Positions 37,914-46,336 are shown, counted from the first letter of the stretch. The stretch: DNA of 64,000 bases from Zhouia spongiae (GCF_022760175.1 NZ_CP094326.1:2902804-2966803), one strand, 5' to 3'. Made by a program: numbers and translations. The notes: generated by a model not told the origin, from the letters alone.

Positions 37914-39680
37914 ATGAAATATTCTAACATACCGGCAGCACAAACTATAGTGCAGCTTTGTAAACAGAAAAATATCCAACATATAATAATATCCCCCGGA
38001 AGCAGAAATGCTCCGTTGACAATTGGTTTCTCTGAAGATACTTTTTTTAAGACATATAGTATTGTAGATGAAAGATGTGCTGCTTTTTTTGCTATGGGGA
38101 TAGCACAGCAGCTAAGAATGCCGACGGCAGTTGTTTGTACTTCCGGATCGGCCTTGCTTAATTACTATCCTGCTATATCCGAAGCGTTTTATAGCGACAT
38201 TCCGCTGCTGGTTATTTCCGCAGACAGACCGGATCATGCTATTGATATCGGAGATGGACAGACCATCAGGCAGAAGAACGTTTTCGAAAATCATATTCTG
38301 TATAGTGCCAATCTAAAATTAGATATACGTAAGGAGTTTGTAAAAATCACCGAGGACGGAAAGAATACCCCATCAATATTAAAGGAGTTAAGTGTTGATA
38401 ATCTTCAAAAAGGAGTACAGCATTTTAATGAATTTGAAATCAACAAGGCCATCGACCTGGCATCTCAAAAAAAAGGACCGGTGCATATAAACGTACCTTT
38501 TGAAGAACCTTTATATCAGATGGTAGATAAACCGCTTGTAGAAATAGGTGTAAGATCAGGGAAAGCAGTGAGCCCTGAATTAAATTCAGAAGATCTTAGG
38601 CCATATCTGGATATATGGAATTCGTCAAAACGAAAAATGATTCTGGTAGGTGTTAATTTTCCGGAGCAAATAGATCAGGAAGTTTTAGATATCCTGGCTG
38701 AAGATGAATCAGTAGTGGTTTTTACGGAGACCACATCAAATCTATATCACGAAAAATTCTTCCCCGGGATAGACAAAATCATAGCCCCTATTGAAAAAAC
38801 ATCCGGAAGTGATGAGCTTTTTTCAAAACTGCAACCTGATGTTTTAATCACATTTGGAGGGTTAATAGTTTCAAAGAAAATAAAGGCTTTTCTGCGAAAA
38901 TATCAACCAAAGCATCACTGGCATATCGATCAGAAAAAGGCTTATGATACATTTTTTTGTTTAAATAAGCATTTTCAGGTGTCGCCTAATGATCTCTTAA
39001 AGTTATTTTTACCTCAGGCAATACAAGTAACCGGTGATTATCAAAAATACTGGCTTGATATTCAGAATAAAAGACGAGAAAAGCATAGAGCATATTTAAA
39101 TCAAATTCCGTTTACTGATTTTAAAGTCTTTGATCATATTTTTAATTCGGTTCCGGATAACTATCAATTACAACTAAGTAATAGTTCAACAATTAGATAT
39201 GCCCAGCTGTATGAACTAAACCCGACACTGAAAGTGTTTTGTAACAGGGGAACCAGTGGAATTGACGGGAGTACGTCGACTGCTATCGGTGCTGCACTAC
39301 CGGAAGCGAAATCCACATTGCTGATTACAGGTGATTTAAGTTTCTTTTACGATAGTAATGCACTGTGGAATAATTACATTAAAAGCTCTTTTCGTATTAT
39401 TGTAATTAATAATTCAGGAGGAGGTATATTCAGAATACTTCCCGGGCATAAGAATACGGATAATTTCGATACGTATTTTGAAACAAAACATACATTAACA
39501 GCAGATCATCTATGTAATATGTTTGGTTTCGAATACCTTAAGGCTGAAGATGAGGATGAAGCTAAAAAGGGGCTAAAAAGATTTTTTGAAGAGAGCAAGA
39601 AGCCTAAGCTGTTAGAAATATTTACTCCAAGGCAGCTTAACGATGAAGTTTTATTGGGGTATTTTGAGTTTTTAAAATAG
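37914..39680 (+). CDS. menD: 2-succinyl-5-enolpyruvyl-6-hydroxy-3-cyclohexene-1-carboxylate synthase
   Basis: Thiamine-diphosphate enzyme joining 2-oxoglutarate and isochorismate (SEPHCHC synthase). N-terminal PYR domain: IISPGSRNAPLTIGF and VDERCAAFFAMGIAQ (catalytic Glu), CTSGSALLNYYPAISEAFYSDIPLLVISADRP. Middle domain about 195-350. C-terminal PP domain with GTSGIDGSTSTAIGAA and LLITGDLSFFYDSNALWNN, followed by FRIIVINNSGGGIFRILPG. The length of 588 is slightly longer than E. coli MenD. It lies 69 bases after menF. Confidence 0.97.
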   Translation: MKYSNIPAAQTIVQLCKQKNIQHIIISPGSRNAPLTIGFSEDTFFKTYSIVDERCAAFFAMGIAQQLRMPTAVVCTSGSALLNYYPAISEAFYSDIPLLVISADRPDHAIDIGDGQTIRQKNVFENHILYSANLKLDIRKEFVKITEDGKNTPSILKELSVDNLQKGVQHFNEFEINKAIDLASQKKGPVHINVPFEEPLYQMVDKPLVEIGVRSGKAVSPELNSEDLRPYLDIWNSSKRKMILVGVNFPEQIDQEVLDILAEDESVVVFTETTSNLYHEKFFPGIDKIIAPIEKTSGSDELFSKLQPDVLITFGGLIVSKKIKAFLRKYQPKHHWHIDQKKAYDTFFCLNKHFQVSPNDLLKLFLPQAIQVTGDYQKYWLDIQNKRREKHRAYLNQIPFTDFKVFDHIFNSVPDNYQLQLSNSSTIRYAQLYELNPTLKVFCNRGTSGIDGSTSTAIGAALPEAKSTLLITGDLSFFYDSNALWNNYIKSSFRIIVINNSGGGIFRILPGHKNTDNFDTYFETKHTLTADHLCNMFGFEYLKAEDEDEAKKGLKRFFEESKKPKLLEIFTPRQLNDEVLLGYFEFLK

Positions 39681-39702
39681 TAGCCATCTCTATATAAATA
39701 AT

Positions 39703-40539
39703 ATGATGATTAAGATAGGAGAATACAATACGCTTGAGATACTAAGGCTAACATCCGTTGGTCTGTTTTTAGGTGATGAGGAAGGAAATGATATCTTGTT
39801 ACCAAATAAATATGTTCCGGAAACGTATGAACTGGGAAATAAGCTAACCGTATTTTGTTATTTGGACCATGATGAAAGACCTGTTGCCTCCAGTTTAACA
39901 CCAAAAATTACTTTAAATGATTTTGGTTTATTGCAGGCGGTAGAGGTGAATGAAATCGGTGCTTTCCTTGACTGGGGATTGGAAAAACACCTTTTCGTGC
40001 CTTATCGTGAGCAGGCCAGAAAGATGGAGACCGGAAAATGGTACCTTGTATACCTCTACATGGATGATGAGACAGACAGGTTGGTAGCATCGAGTAAAAC
40101 AAACAATTTTATTTCAAACGAAGAACTAACCGTAAACCGGTTTGATGAAGTCGATCTGATAGTTTCCAGACATACAGAAATGGGGGCAGAGGTTATTATC
40201 AATCAAAAGCATAAGGGCTTGGTTTATGAAAATGAAATTTTTACCGAACTTCATCTTGGAGATCGCTTAAAAGGAGTGATCAAAAAGGTTAGAGAAGACA
40301 ATAAAATAGATGTTTCACTACAACAGATAGGGTATAAAAACATTGAGCCGACTGCCGAAAGAATATTACATGAACTTGAGCGGAACAACGGATTTCTCGG
40401 CCTACACGATAAAAGTGATGCCGACCTGGTAAGAGAAATGCTGGGAATGAGTAAAAAGAGCTTTAAAAAAGCTGTCGGATCTCTATACAAACAAAAGCTG
40501 ATCCTTATTAAGGATGATGGTATTTATTTGAAAAAATAG
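39703..40539 (+). CDS. CvfB-like S1 RNA-binding protein
   Basis: RNA-binding protein of 278 residues with tandem S1-like OB domains and a C-terminal winged helix. Visible segments: IGEYNTLEILRLTSVGLFLGDEEGNDILLPNKYVP (OB 1, about 3-62), NEIGAFLDWGLEKHLFVPYREQ (S1, about 83-145), HTEMGAEVIINQKHKGLVYENEI (about 152-222) and EMLGMSKKSFKKAVGSLYKQKLILI (winged helix, about 243-270). This order is that of CvfB/YitL. No enzyme role in menaquinone synthesis is known; its location between menD and menB is a recurring oddity I recall for Bacteroidota, and linkage may be incidental. Confidence 0.88.
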   Translation: MMIKIGEYNTLEILRLTSVGLFLGDEEGNDILLPNKYVPETYELGNKLTVFCYLDHDERPVASSLTPKITLNDFGLLQAVEVNEIGAFLDWGLEKHLFVPYREQARKMETGKWYLVYLYMDDETDRLVASSKTNNFISNEELTVNRFDEVDLIVSRHTEMGAEVIINQKHKGLVYENEIFTELHLGDRLKGVIKKVREDNKIDVSLQQIGYKNIEPTAERILHELERNNGFLGLHDKSDADLVREMLGMSKKSFKKAVGSLYKQKLILIKDDGIYLKK

Positions 40540-40566
40540 TATAATCAAGAAATAAAATTACAACAT

Positions 40567-41406
40567 ATGGGTTCACCTGATTGGAAAATAATAGAAGGTT
40601 ATGAAGATATAACCTATAAGAAGTGTGACGGTGTTGCGCGAATAGCATTTAACAGGCCGAATGTGAGAAATGCTTTTAGACCGAAAACAACGGCAGAGCT
40701 GTACAAAGCGTTTTATGATGCTAATGAAGATACGGGTATTGGCGTGGTATTGTTATCGGCAGAAGGGCCTTCAACCAAAGATGGTGTTTGGTCGTTCTGT
40801 AGCGGTGGAGACCAAAAAGCCAGGGGGCATCAAGGGTATGTAGGTGATGATGGATATCACAGACTTAATATTTTAGAAGTTCAGCGTTTAATCCGTTTTA
40901 TGCCTAAAGCCGTTATTGCTGTTGTTCCGGGTTGGGCTGTTGGTGGGGGGCATAGCCTGCATGTCGTATGTGATTTAACCCTGGCAAGTAAGGAACATGC
41001 TATATTTAAGCAAACAGATGCCGATGTAACCAGTTTTGATGGGGGCTATGGTTCTGCTTACCTGGCAAAAATGGTAGGGCAGAAAAAAGCCAGGGAGATA
41101 TTCTTTTTAGGGAGGAACTACTCGGCTCAGGAAGCATATGAAATGGGAATGGTAAATGCTGTCATTCCTCATGAAGAGCTTGAGCAAACAGCATATCAAT
41201 GGGCCCAGGAAATTTTAGCAAAGTCCCCTATTTCTATAAAAATGTTGAAGTTTGCGATGAACCTTACCGATGATGGTATGGTCGGACAGCAGGTTTTTGC
41301 AGGAGAGGCAACCCGTCTGGCGTACATGACCGATGAAGCTATAGAAGGGCGGAATGCATTTTTAGAAAAACGGAAACCTAATTTTAACAAGAAGTGGATA
41401 CCTTAA
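40567..41406 (+). CDS. menB: 1,4-dihydroxy-2-naphthoyl-CoA synthase
   Basis: Crotonase-fold enzyme that cyclises o-succinylbenzoyl-CoA. Characteristic text: IAFNRPNVRNAFRPKTTAEL, WSFCSGGDQKARGHQGY (the MenB-specific GGDQ...G segment that forms the active-site loop), AVVPGWAVGGGHSLHVVCDLT (oxyanion hole), TDADVTSFDGGYGSAYLA with the catalytic Asp/Tyr area, and the C-terminal RNAFLEKRKPNFNKKWIP. The 279 residues match the family. Start ATG at 40567 is 28 bases after the preceding stop. Confidence 0.98.
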   Translation: MGSPDWKIIEGYEDITYKKCDGVARIAFNRPNVRNAFRPKTTAELYKAFYDANEDTGIGVVLLSAEGPSTKDGVWSFCSGGDQKARGHQGYVGDDGYHRLNILEVQRLIRFMPKAVIAVVPGWAVGGGHSLHVVCDLTLASKEHAIFKQTDADVTSFDGGYGSAYLAKMVGQKKAREIFFLGRNYSAQEAYEMGMVNAVIPHEELEQTAYQWAQEILAKSPISIKMLKFAMNLTDDGMVGQQVFAGEATRLAYMTDEAIEGRNAFLEKRKPNFNKKWIP

Positions 41407-41442
41407 TGATCATACTTTATTGTTAATATTTAAATTTCAGAT

Positions 41443-42345
41443 ATGTCAAGTAAAGCGAAAGCTTATATAGCAGCAGCACGTTTGCGTACACTTCCATTAT
41501 CTTTATCAGGAATCATTGTTGGTAGCGGACTGGCAGCCTCTCAGAACACTTTTAATTGGATGATTTTCGGGTTGGCCTTGCTTACCACCATTGGATTTCA
41601 GGTATTGTCTAATTTTGCAAATGATTATGGAGATGGAGTTAAAGGAACAGATAAAAACAGGGTAGGTGAGCAACGATTGGTAGCCAGCGGGGTTATTTCT
41701 GCAAACGATATGAAAAAAGCTGTAATATTAACAGCAGTTATAACCTTTATCATAGCATCAGTCCTTATTTATGTTTCGTTCGGCAGTGAGAATTTTATAT
41801 TGTCACTTGTGTTTTTTCTGTTGGGAATATCATGTATTGTAGCGGCTATCAAATATACTGTCGGGAAATCTGCTTATGGTTATTCCGGTTTTGGAGATGT
41901 CTTTGTGTTTATCTTCTTTGGTTTGGTAAGTGTTGTAGGGTCTTATTTCTTATATACGAAATCCCTGAGTCTATCCGTTCTTTTTCCGGCTTTAAGTGTT
42001 GGCTTGCTTAGTGTAGGAGTACTCAACCTTAATAATATGCGCGATAGACAAACTGATATGTTAACGGGAAAGAATACATTGGTAGTGAAAATTGGCGCTG
42101 AATTTGCAAAATATTACCATTATTATCTTTTAAGTGCCGCCATGCTTTTTAGTTTGGTTTATCTGGTTATAGCATACAGAAGTCCGTTAAACCTATTGTT
42201 TTTAATTGCTTTTTTTCCGATAATAAAACATATCATTACAATCTATAAAAACCGCGAGCCGCAAAAGCTCGATCCTGAGTTAAAAAAACTCGCTTTAAGT
42301 ACTTTTTTGTTTTCAATACTGTTTGCCTTGGGACAAATTTTGTAA
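41443..42345 (+). CDS. menA: 1,4-dihydroxy-2-naphthoate polyprenyltransferase
   Basis: Membrane prenyltransferase of the UbiA superfamily that attaches the isoprenoid tail to 1,4-dihydroxy-2-naphthoate. Eight to nine hydrophobic helices over 300 residues. First Asp-rich motif in NFANDYGDGVKGTDKNRVG (about residues 57-75), second in NLNNMRDRQTDMLTGKNTL (about 196-214), both binding Mg-pyrophosphate. The N-terminal start YIAAARLRTLPLSLSGIIVG is typical. Copy 3 of the intergenic repeat, with a terminator-like hairpin, follows directly. Confidence 0.97.
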   Translation: MSSKAKAYIAAARLRTLPLSLSGIIVGSGLAASQNTFNWMIFGLALLTTIGFQVLSNFANDYGDGVKGTDKNRVGEQRLVASGVISANDMKKAVILTAVITFIIASVLIYVSFGSENFILSLVFFLLGISCIVAAIKYTVGKSAYGYSGFGDVFVFIFFGLVSVVGSYFLYTKSLSLSVLFPALSVGLLSVGVLNLNNMRDRQTDMLTGKNTLVVKIGAEFAKYYHYYLLSAAMLFSLVYLVIAYRSPLNLLFLIAFFPIIKHIITIYKNREPQKLDPELKKLALSTFLFSILFALGQIL

Positions 42346-42355
42346 ATTCAGAAAG

Positions 42356-42577
42356 TAAACTACCTCGGGGTAAGCCCACGGGAGGGCCAAGCGTAAAGAA
42401 AAGGTCTGGTAGACCTTTTTAGCGATGGAGCCAGCTGGCGCATGGCAAAACATTTAGACACAAGCCCTGTAAAATTCCTTTAGGAACATTTCACAAGGGC
42501 AAGTCCAGTGAAATTCCGTCAGGACTATTTCATAAGGGCAAGCGTCGGAGCATTTAAATCTCGATGATCGAGTAAAG
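42356..42577 (+). repeat. Structured intergenic repeat, copy 3 (longer, with a duplicated hairpin unit)
   Basis: Begins TAAACTACCTCGGGGTAAGC and ends CTCGATGATCGAGTAAA. The GTGAAA-type hairpin occurs twice (about 42466-42500 and 42502-42540). An extra segment at 42385-42450 includes the hairpin AAAAGGTCTGGTAGACCTTTT. It is more diverged from copies 1 and 2, but the palindromic parts are kept. Confidence 0.82.
42399..42420 (+). terminator. Terminator-like hairpin after menA
   Basis: AAAAGGTCT pairs with AGACCTTTT around GGT, with a final T. It would end the thioesterase-menA transcript at least in part. It lies inside repeat copy 3, so it could equally be a structural part of that element. 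Confidence 0.6.
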
Positions 42578-42691
42578 AATAGACGAATAAGATACAGATA
42601 AAAACAAGCTCTTATCAAAGTTTGGAATTTGCCTGGGAAATGATTTTATGGCGAGTAATTCCTATGTTTATAAAACTAATAATAAAAACCG

Positions 42692-43369
42692 ATGAAAATA
42701 ACATTTTACGGACACGCATGTATAGGTATTACCATTGCCGATATCAATGTATTGGTAGATCCTTTTATAAGTGGTAATGAAAAAGCACCTCATATAGATA
42801 TAGATAAAATTCCGGCCGATTATATTTTGTTGACTCATGCGCATCAGGATCATATTTTAGATGTTGAGACTATAGCTAAAAGAACCAACGCCGTTATAGT
42901 ATCCAATTTTGAAATTGCTTCATACTATGGAAACAAAGGTTTTGACCATCATCCGATGAATCACGGAGGATCATGGGATTTTGAGTTTGGTAAGGTGAAA
43001 TATGTTCCGGCCATACACACTTCGTCTTTTCCTGACGGAAGTTATGGAGGGCAGCCTGGGGGGTTTGTGATAGAGAGCGAGCATAAAAACATCTATATAG
43101 CAGGAGACACGTCTTTGTCGATGGAAATGAAACTCATTCCTATGTTTACAAAGCTTGACCTGGCTATATTACCCATAGGAGATAACTTTACCATGGGGAT
43201 TGAAGAAGCTATTAAAGCCTCTGATTTTGTTGAATGCGATAAGGTAATGGGGTACCATTTTGATACTTTCGGTTATATAGAGATTGATCATGAAGAAGCA
43301 AAACGTAAGTTTTTTGATAATGATAAAGATCTTATGTTACTGGAGATAGGGGAAAGTATTGAACTTTAA
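42692..43369 (+). CDS. UPF0173-type metal-dependent hydrolase (MBL fold)
   Basis: Cytoplasmic metallo-beta-lactamase-fold hydrolase of 225 residues. Metal ligands appear in ILLTHAHQDHILD (HxHxDH), HTSSFPDGSYGGQPGGF, IYIAGDTSLSMEMK (Asp) and VMGYHFDTFGYIEID (His). The family is widespread and its physiological substrate is unknown. It sits between menA and menC, 18 bases before the latter. In several flavobacteria I recall it near menaquinone genes, but a role in the pathway is not shown. Confidence 0.9.
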   Translation: MKITFYGHACIGITIADINVLVDPFISGNEKAPHIDIDKIPADYILLTHAHQDHILDVETIAKRTNAVIVSNFEIASYYGNKGFDHHPMNHGGSWDFEFGKVKYVPAIHTSSFPDGSYGGQPGGFVIESEHKNIYIAGDTSLSMEMKLIPMFTKLDLAILPIGDNFTMGIEEAIKASDFVECDKVMGYHFDTFGYIEIDHEEAKRKFFDNDKDLMLLEIGESIEL

Positions 43370-43386
43370 AAAGAACCTTCATATTT

Positions 43387-44421
43387 ATGACAGCCGCTTA
43401 TCGTAAGTATATTTTAGATTTTAAGAGACCCAGTGGAACCTCAAGAGGTGTTCTGAATAAAAAGGAAACCTGGTTTGTAATCATAAGCAAAAATGGCAAA
43501 AGAGGTATCGGTGAATGTGGGGTACTACGTTCACTGAGTATTGATGATACGCCTGATTATGAAGAAAAACTCAAATGGACCTGCGATAATATTCATCTGG
43601 GCAGGGAAGTTTTATCAGATCATTTAAAACATTACCCCTCTATACAATTTGGTTTAGAACAGGCATTTTTGTCATTAGAAAGCGATAATGAATTTTTATT
43701 ATTCCCGTCTGATTTTACATTGGGGAAAGTACCAATTGAAATTAACGGACTGATCTGGATGGGAGAGGCATCTTTTATGAAACAACAAATAAAAGATAAG
43801 TTAGAGCAGGGGTTCAGGTGTATAAAAATGAAAATTGGGGCTATCGATTTTGATACTGAAATCAACCTTCTCAGGGCTGTCAGAAAAGAATTTTCGGCTG
43901 GAGATATTGAATTGAGAGTTGATGCCAATGGAGCTTTTTTACCGGATGAAGCTCTTGAAAAGCTAAAACGCCTTTCACAATATGAATTACACTCAATAGA
44001 ACAACCTATCAAGCAAGGTCAGCCTGATAAAATGGCCATGTTGTGTGAACAAACACCATTACCTATAGCCTTAGACGAAGAGCTTATCGGTGTTTTTGAT
44101 GCCACAGAAAAGAGAAAATTAATACAAACAATCCGCCCCCAGTTTATCATTCTTAAACCAAGCCTGGTTGGAGGTTACAGAGGAAGTGAAGAATGGATCG
44201 ATATTGCTGATAATGCAAAAACAGCTTGGTGGGTAACAAGTGCTTTGGAGAGTAATATAGGCCTTAATGCCATCGCTCAATGGACCTATGCTTTGGGGAA
44301 CAAAATGCCGCAGGGGTTGGGTACAGGAGCGTTGTATACTAATAATTTTGACTCTCCTCTGGAAGTTAAAAGAGGGAGGCTACATTACAATACAAGTTTG
44401 AACTGGAAATTTAATTTATAA
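43387..44421 (+). CDS. menC: o-Succinylbenzoate synthase
   Basis: Enolase-superfamily enzyme that dehydrates SHCHC to o-succinylbenzoate. The barrel shows the catalytic lysine pair in RCIKMKIGAIDFD, the metal ligands in LRVDANGAF (Asp), IEQPI (Glu) and ALDEELIGV (Asp/Glu), and the second base in FIILKPSLVGG (Lys). The C-terminal TSALESNIGLNAIAQWTYAL is also typical. The capping domain spans about residues 1-110. Length of 344 is normal for Bacteroidota. It lies five bases before the CPBP protease gene and would normally be followed by menE, which is not found here. Confidence 0.93.
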   Translation: MTAAYRKYILDFKRPSGTSRGVLNKKETWFVIISKNGKRGIGECGVLRSLSIDDTPDYEEKLKWTCDNIHLGREVLSDHLKHYPSIQFGLEQAFLSLESDNEFLLFPSDFTLGKVPIEINGLIWMGEASFMKQQIKDKLEQGFRCIKMKIGAIDFDTEINLLRAVRKEFSAGDIELRVDANGAFLPDEALEKLKRLSQYELHSIEQPIKQGQPDKMAMLCEQTPLPIALDEELIGVFDATEKRKLIQTIRPQFIILKPSLVGGYRGSEEWIDIADNAKTAWWVTSALESNIGLNAIAQWTYALGNKMPQGLGTGALYTNNFDSPLEVKRGRLHYNTSLNWKFNL

Positions 44422-44425
44422 AATA

Positions 44426-45331
44426 ATGTATATAGAACAAGGTTACAAAGGGAATATTGGACTATGGAAGTATTGGATTTTGCCTGTATGCTTCATAGGT
44501 TTTATAGTTTTTAACTACATAAGCACTATTAATGCACCGGTAAGTGTAGATGTTATGCTTCAGGAAATGATAGATAAACTAGGTTCTAATATTGTATTGG
44601 TTATTTTATTGGCTCCGTTGGCTGTAGGACTTTTCGTAGTTTGGGGCTGGGTGAAACTGGTTCATGAACAATCAATAACTTCTCTTACAACTTCCAGAAA
44701 TAAAGTAGATTGGAAACGGATTTTATTTGCTTTTATACTTTGGGGGGGGATTTCGTCTTCTATGATAGGACTCGACTATTTCTTAAATCCTGAGAACTAC
44801 GTCTTCAATTTTAACCTGATACCCTTTTTAATTTTGTGTATTATCAGTATTATCCTCATTCCACTTCAAACCAGTTTCGAGGAGTATATGTTCAGAGGGT
44901 ATATGATGCAAGGGATAGGATTGATGGTGAAAAATCGATGGGCACCATTATTGATAACCTCTGTTTTGTTTGGATTGATGCATCTGGGAAACCCGGAAGT
45001 AGGTAAACTGGGAATGGGAATTATGGTGTATTACATAGGAACCGGTTTTTTTTTAGGAATCATTACCTTGATGGATGAAGGTCTGGAACTTGCTTTGGGT
45101 TTTCATGCTGCAAATAATTTATTTACCGCGCTTTTAGTTACAGCGGACTGGACAGCATTTCAGACCCACTCCGTACTCAAAGATGTATCAGATCCGGTTT
45201 TGGGGTTTGATGTATTGTTTCCCGTATTTGTGGTTTTTCCGGTGTTGATATTCATTTTTGCGAAAAAGTACCATTGGAAAGACTGGAAGGAAAAGCTTTT
45301 TGGAGGCATAGTTACAAGTGAGCAAAAATAA
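44426..45331 (+). CDS. CPBP-family intramembrane glutamic endopeptidase
   Basis: Inner-membrane protein of 301 residues with about seven or eight helices. The abortive-infection/CPBP motif is present: SFEEYMFRGYM (EExxxR, E152-E153 and R157), then SVLFGLMHLG (FxxxH) and LGFHAANNLF (HxxxN). These residues form the active site in Rce1-type proteases. Targets unknown. It begins four bases after the menC stop, so it is surely co-transcribed, but a functional link to menaquinone is not evident. Confidence 0.88.
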   Translation: MYIEQGYKGNIGLWKYWILPVCFIGFIVFNYISTINAPVSVDVMLQEMIDKLGSNIVLVILLAPLAVGLFVVWGWVKLVHEQSITSLTTSRNKVDWKRILFAFILWGGISSSMIGLDYFLNPENYVFNFNLIPFLILCIISIILIPLQTSFEEYMFRGYMMQGIGLMVKNRWAPLLITSVLFGLMHLGNPEVGKLGMGIMVYYIGTGFFLGIITLMDEGLELALGFHAANNLFTALLVTADWTAFQTHSVLKDVSDPVLGFDVLFPVFVVFPVLIFIFAKKYHWKDWKEKLFGGIVTSEQK

Positions 45332-45348
45332 CAAATAAAGGCAGTTGG

Positions 45349-45597
45349 ATGAATATTTATGAAATTGTAGGCTGGATAGGTTCTTTTGTGTATTTGCTTG
45401 CCTATATACTATTAACATTTGATAAATTACGGGCGGATAAAATTCCTTATCAGGTATTAAATGTTTTAGGGGGATTATGCCTGGTAATTTGCGCCTATGA
45501 TACGAAAGACAGGCCCAATTTTTTCACTAATTTGGTGTGGATGATAATAGGCCTTACGGCAATAACAATGATAGTTCAGAAAAAGAAAAGGTCGTAA
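45349..45597 (+). CDS. Small membrane protein, CBU_0592-like
   Basis: 82 residues with three predicted membrane helices: YEIVGWIGSFVYLLAYILLTF, YQVLNVLGGLCLVICAYDT and LVWMIIGLTAITMIVQ. The opening and the middle NVLGG motif resemble the small CBU_0592 family of unknown function. It ends in a basic tail (QKKKRS). Its TAA abuts the stop of the convergent tetR gene and both stops lie in the loop of a shared hairpin. Confidence 0.75.
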   Translation: MNIYEIVGWIGSFVYLLAYILLTFDKLRADKIPYQVLNVLGGLCLVICAYDTKDRPNFFTNLVWMIIGLTAITMIVQKKKRS

Positions 45598-45616
45598 TTA
45601 CCGGACCTCTTCTTTT
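45583..45616. terminator. Bidirectional terminator made of two converging gene ends
   Basis: AAGAAAAGGTC (45583-45593) pairs with GACCTCTTCTT (45604-45614) at ten of eleven positions. The ten-base loop holds the plus-strand stop TAA and the minus-strand stop (TTA on the plus strand). T-rich on both flanks in the relevant sense. Confidence 0.75.
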
Positions 45617-46203
45617 ATTTTAAGCATTGTAAATGCCGCTTCTTTGTATCGCTTAACTTTCTTTTCGTATTCTTCTGTAGTAGCATCGTATAAAGAAAGG
45701 TAGTAATAAGCCCCTTCCACGAGAATGAAAATAAGTTCAGCAGTCTCTTCGGCATTCTCAATAGCCACAATATCATCAGCTTGTGCTTCTTTAATTATTG
45801 CAGCCAGGTACGAACGCAATGATTGGTGCATGCCTTTATAGGATTCCTTGATAGCTTTATTTCTAAAGACCAAAGCAAAACTGCTGTAAAACACACCATC
45901 GTCTATTAATTCATTCCATTCTCTCGAAAAGAGATTATCTATTGTTTTAATAAGCTTTGTATGACTGTTTCCCGAATGATTGGGGTTGTATAAAGATTTA
46001 TAATTTTCAAGAATATAATTAATAAGTCCGAAGATCAGCTCGTCTTTGGAGTTAAAATAATGCAGTATCAGACTGTTATTTACATCGATCTCTTTTGCCA
46101 CTTTGGCAACTGATGTATTTTCCAATCCCTCTTTTTTAGCGACTTTATAAAAGGCTTCAATGATCTCCTTTTGTCTTTCTTTTTTTAAGCTTTTTCTACC
46201 CAT
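45598..46203 (-). CDS. TetR/AcrR-family transcriptional regulator
   Basis: 201-residue repressor-type protein. N-terminal helix-turn-helix about residues 10-55 (KEIIEAFYKVAKKEGLENTSVAKVAKEIDVNNSLILHYFNSKDELI); C-terminal ligand-binding helical domain without recognisable specificity. It is divergent from the SusC gene with only 133 bases between and a 20-bp imperfect palindrome in that gap, so it probably represses the downstream nutrient-uptake locus, itself, or both. The basic opening MGRKSLKKERQKE is typical. Confidence 0.93.
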   Translation of the reverse strand: MGRKSLKKERQKEIIEAFYKVAKKEGLENTSVAKVAKEIDVNNSLILHYFNSKDELIFGLINYILENYKSLYNPNHSGNSHTKLIKTIDNLFSREWNELIDDGVFYSSFALVFRNKAIKESYKGMHQSLRSYLAAIIKEAQADDIVAIENAEETAELIFILVEGAYYYLSLYDATTEEYEKKVKRYKEAAFTMLKIKEEVR

Positions 46204-46255
46204 AATGCAAACATACTTAATATTTAGTTAACAAAAATAAGATGAAAATTTTAAA

Positions 46256-46275
46256 TTGATTGAACAGTCAGTCAA
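46256..46275. promoter_or_regulatory. Probable TetR operator TTGATTGAACAGTCAGTCAA
   Basis: Arms TTGATTGA and TCAGTCAA match at seven of eight positions. It lies 62-81 bases before the susC ATG and 53-72 bases before the tetR start. A Bacteroidota-like -7 element (TACTTTAG, compared with TAnnTTTG) follows at about 46286, so a bound repressor would block the susC promoter. Confidence 0.6.
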
Positions 46276-46336
46276 AATATTTTCATACTTTAGCTTTCCA
46301 TTAACAGAAACCTTATTAATAATTAAATGTAATTAA

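Larger units (their letters stand above)
42346..42691. other. 346-bp gap between menA and the MBL hydrolase gene
   Basis: No gene here. Most of the interval (42356-42577) is repeat copy 3, which includes a terminator-like hairpin at 42399-42420. The last 110 bases are plain AT-rich DNA and may carry a promoter for the second half of the cluster. Confidence 0.6.

Noticed and set aside
44426-45331. CPBP protein as an abortive-infection (phage defence) gene
   Set aside because: The old family name suggests it, but the gene sits in the menaquinone operon with no defence genes near; a housekeeping protease is likelier.
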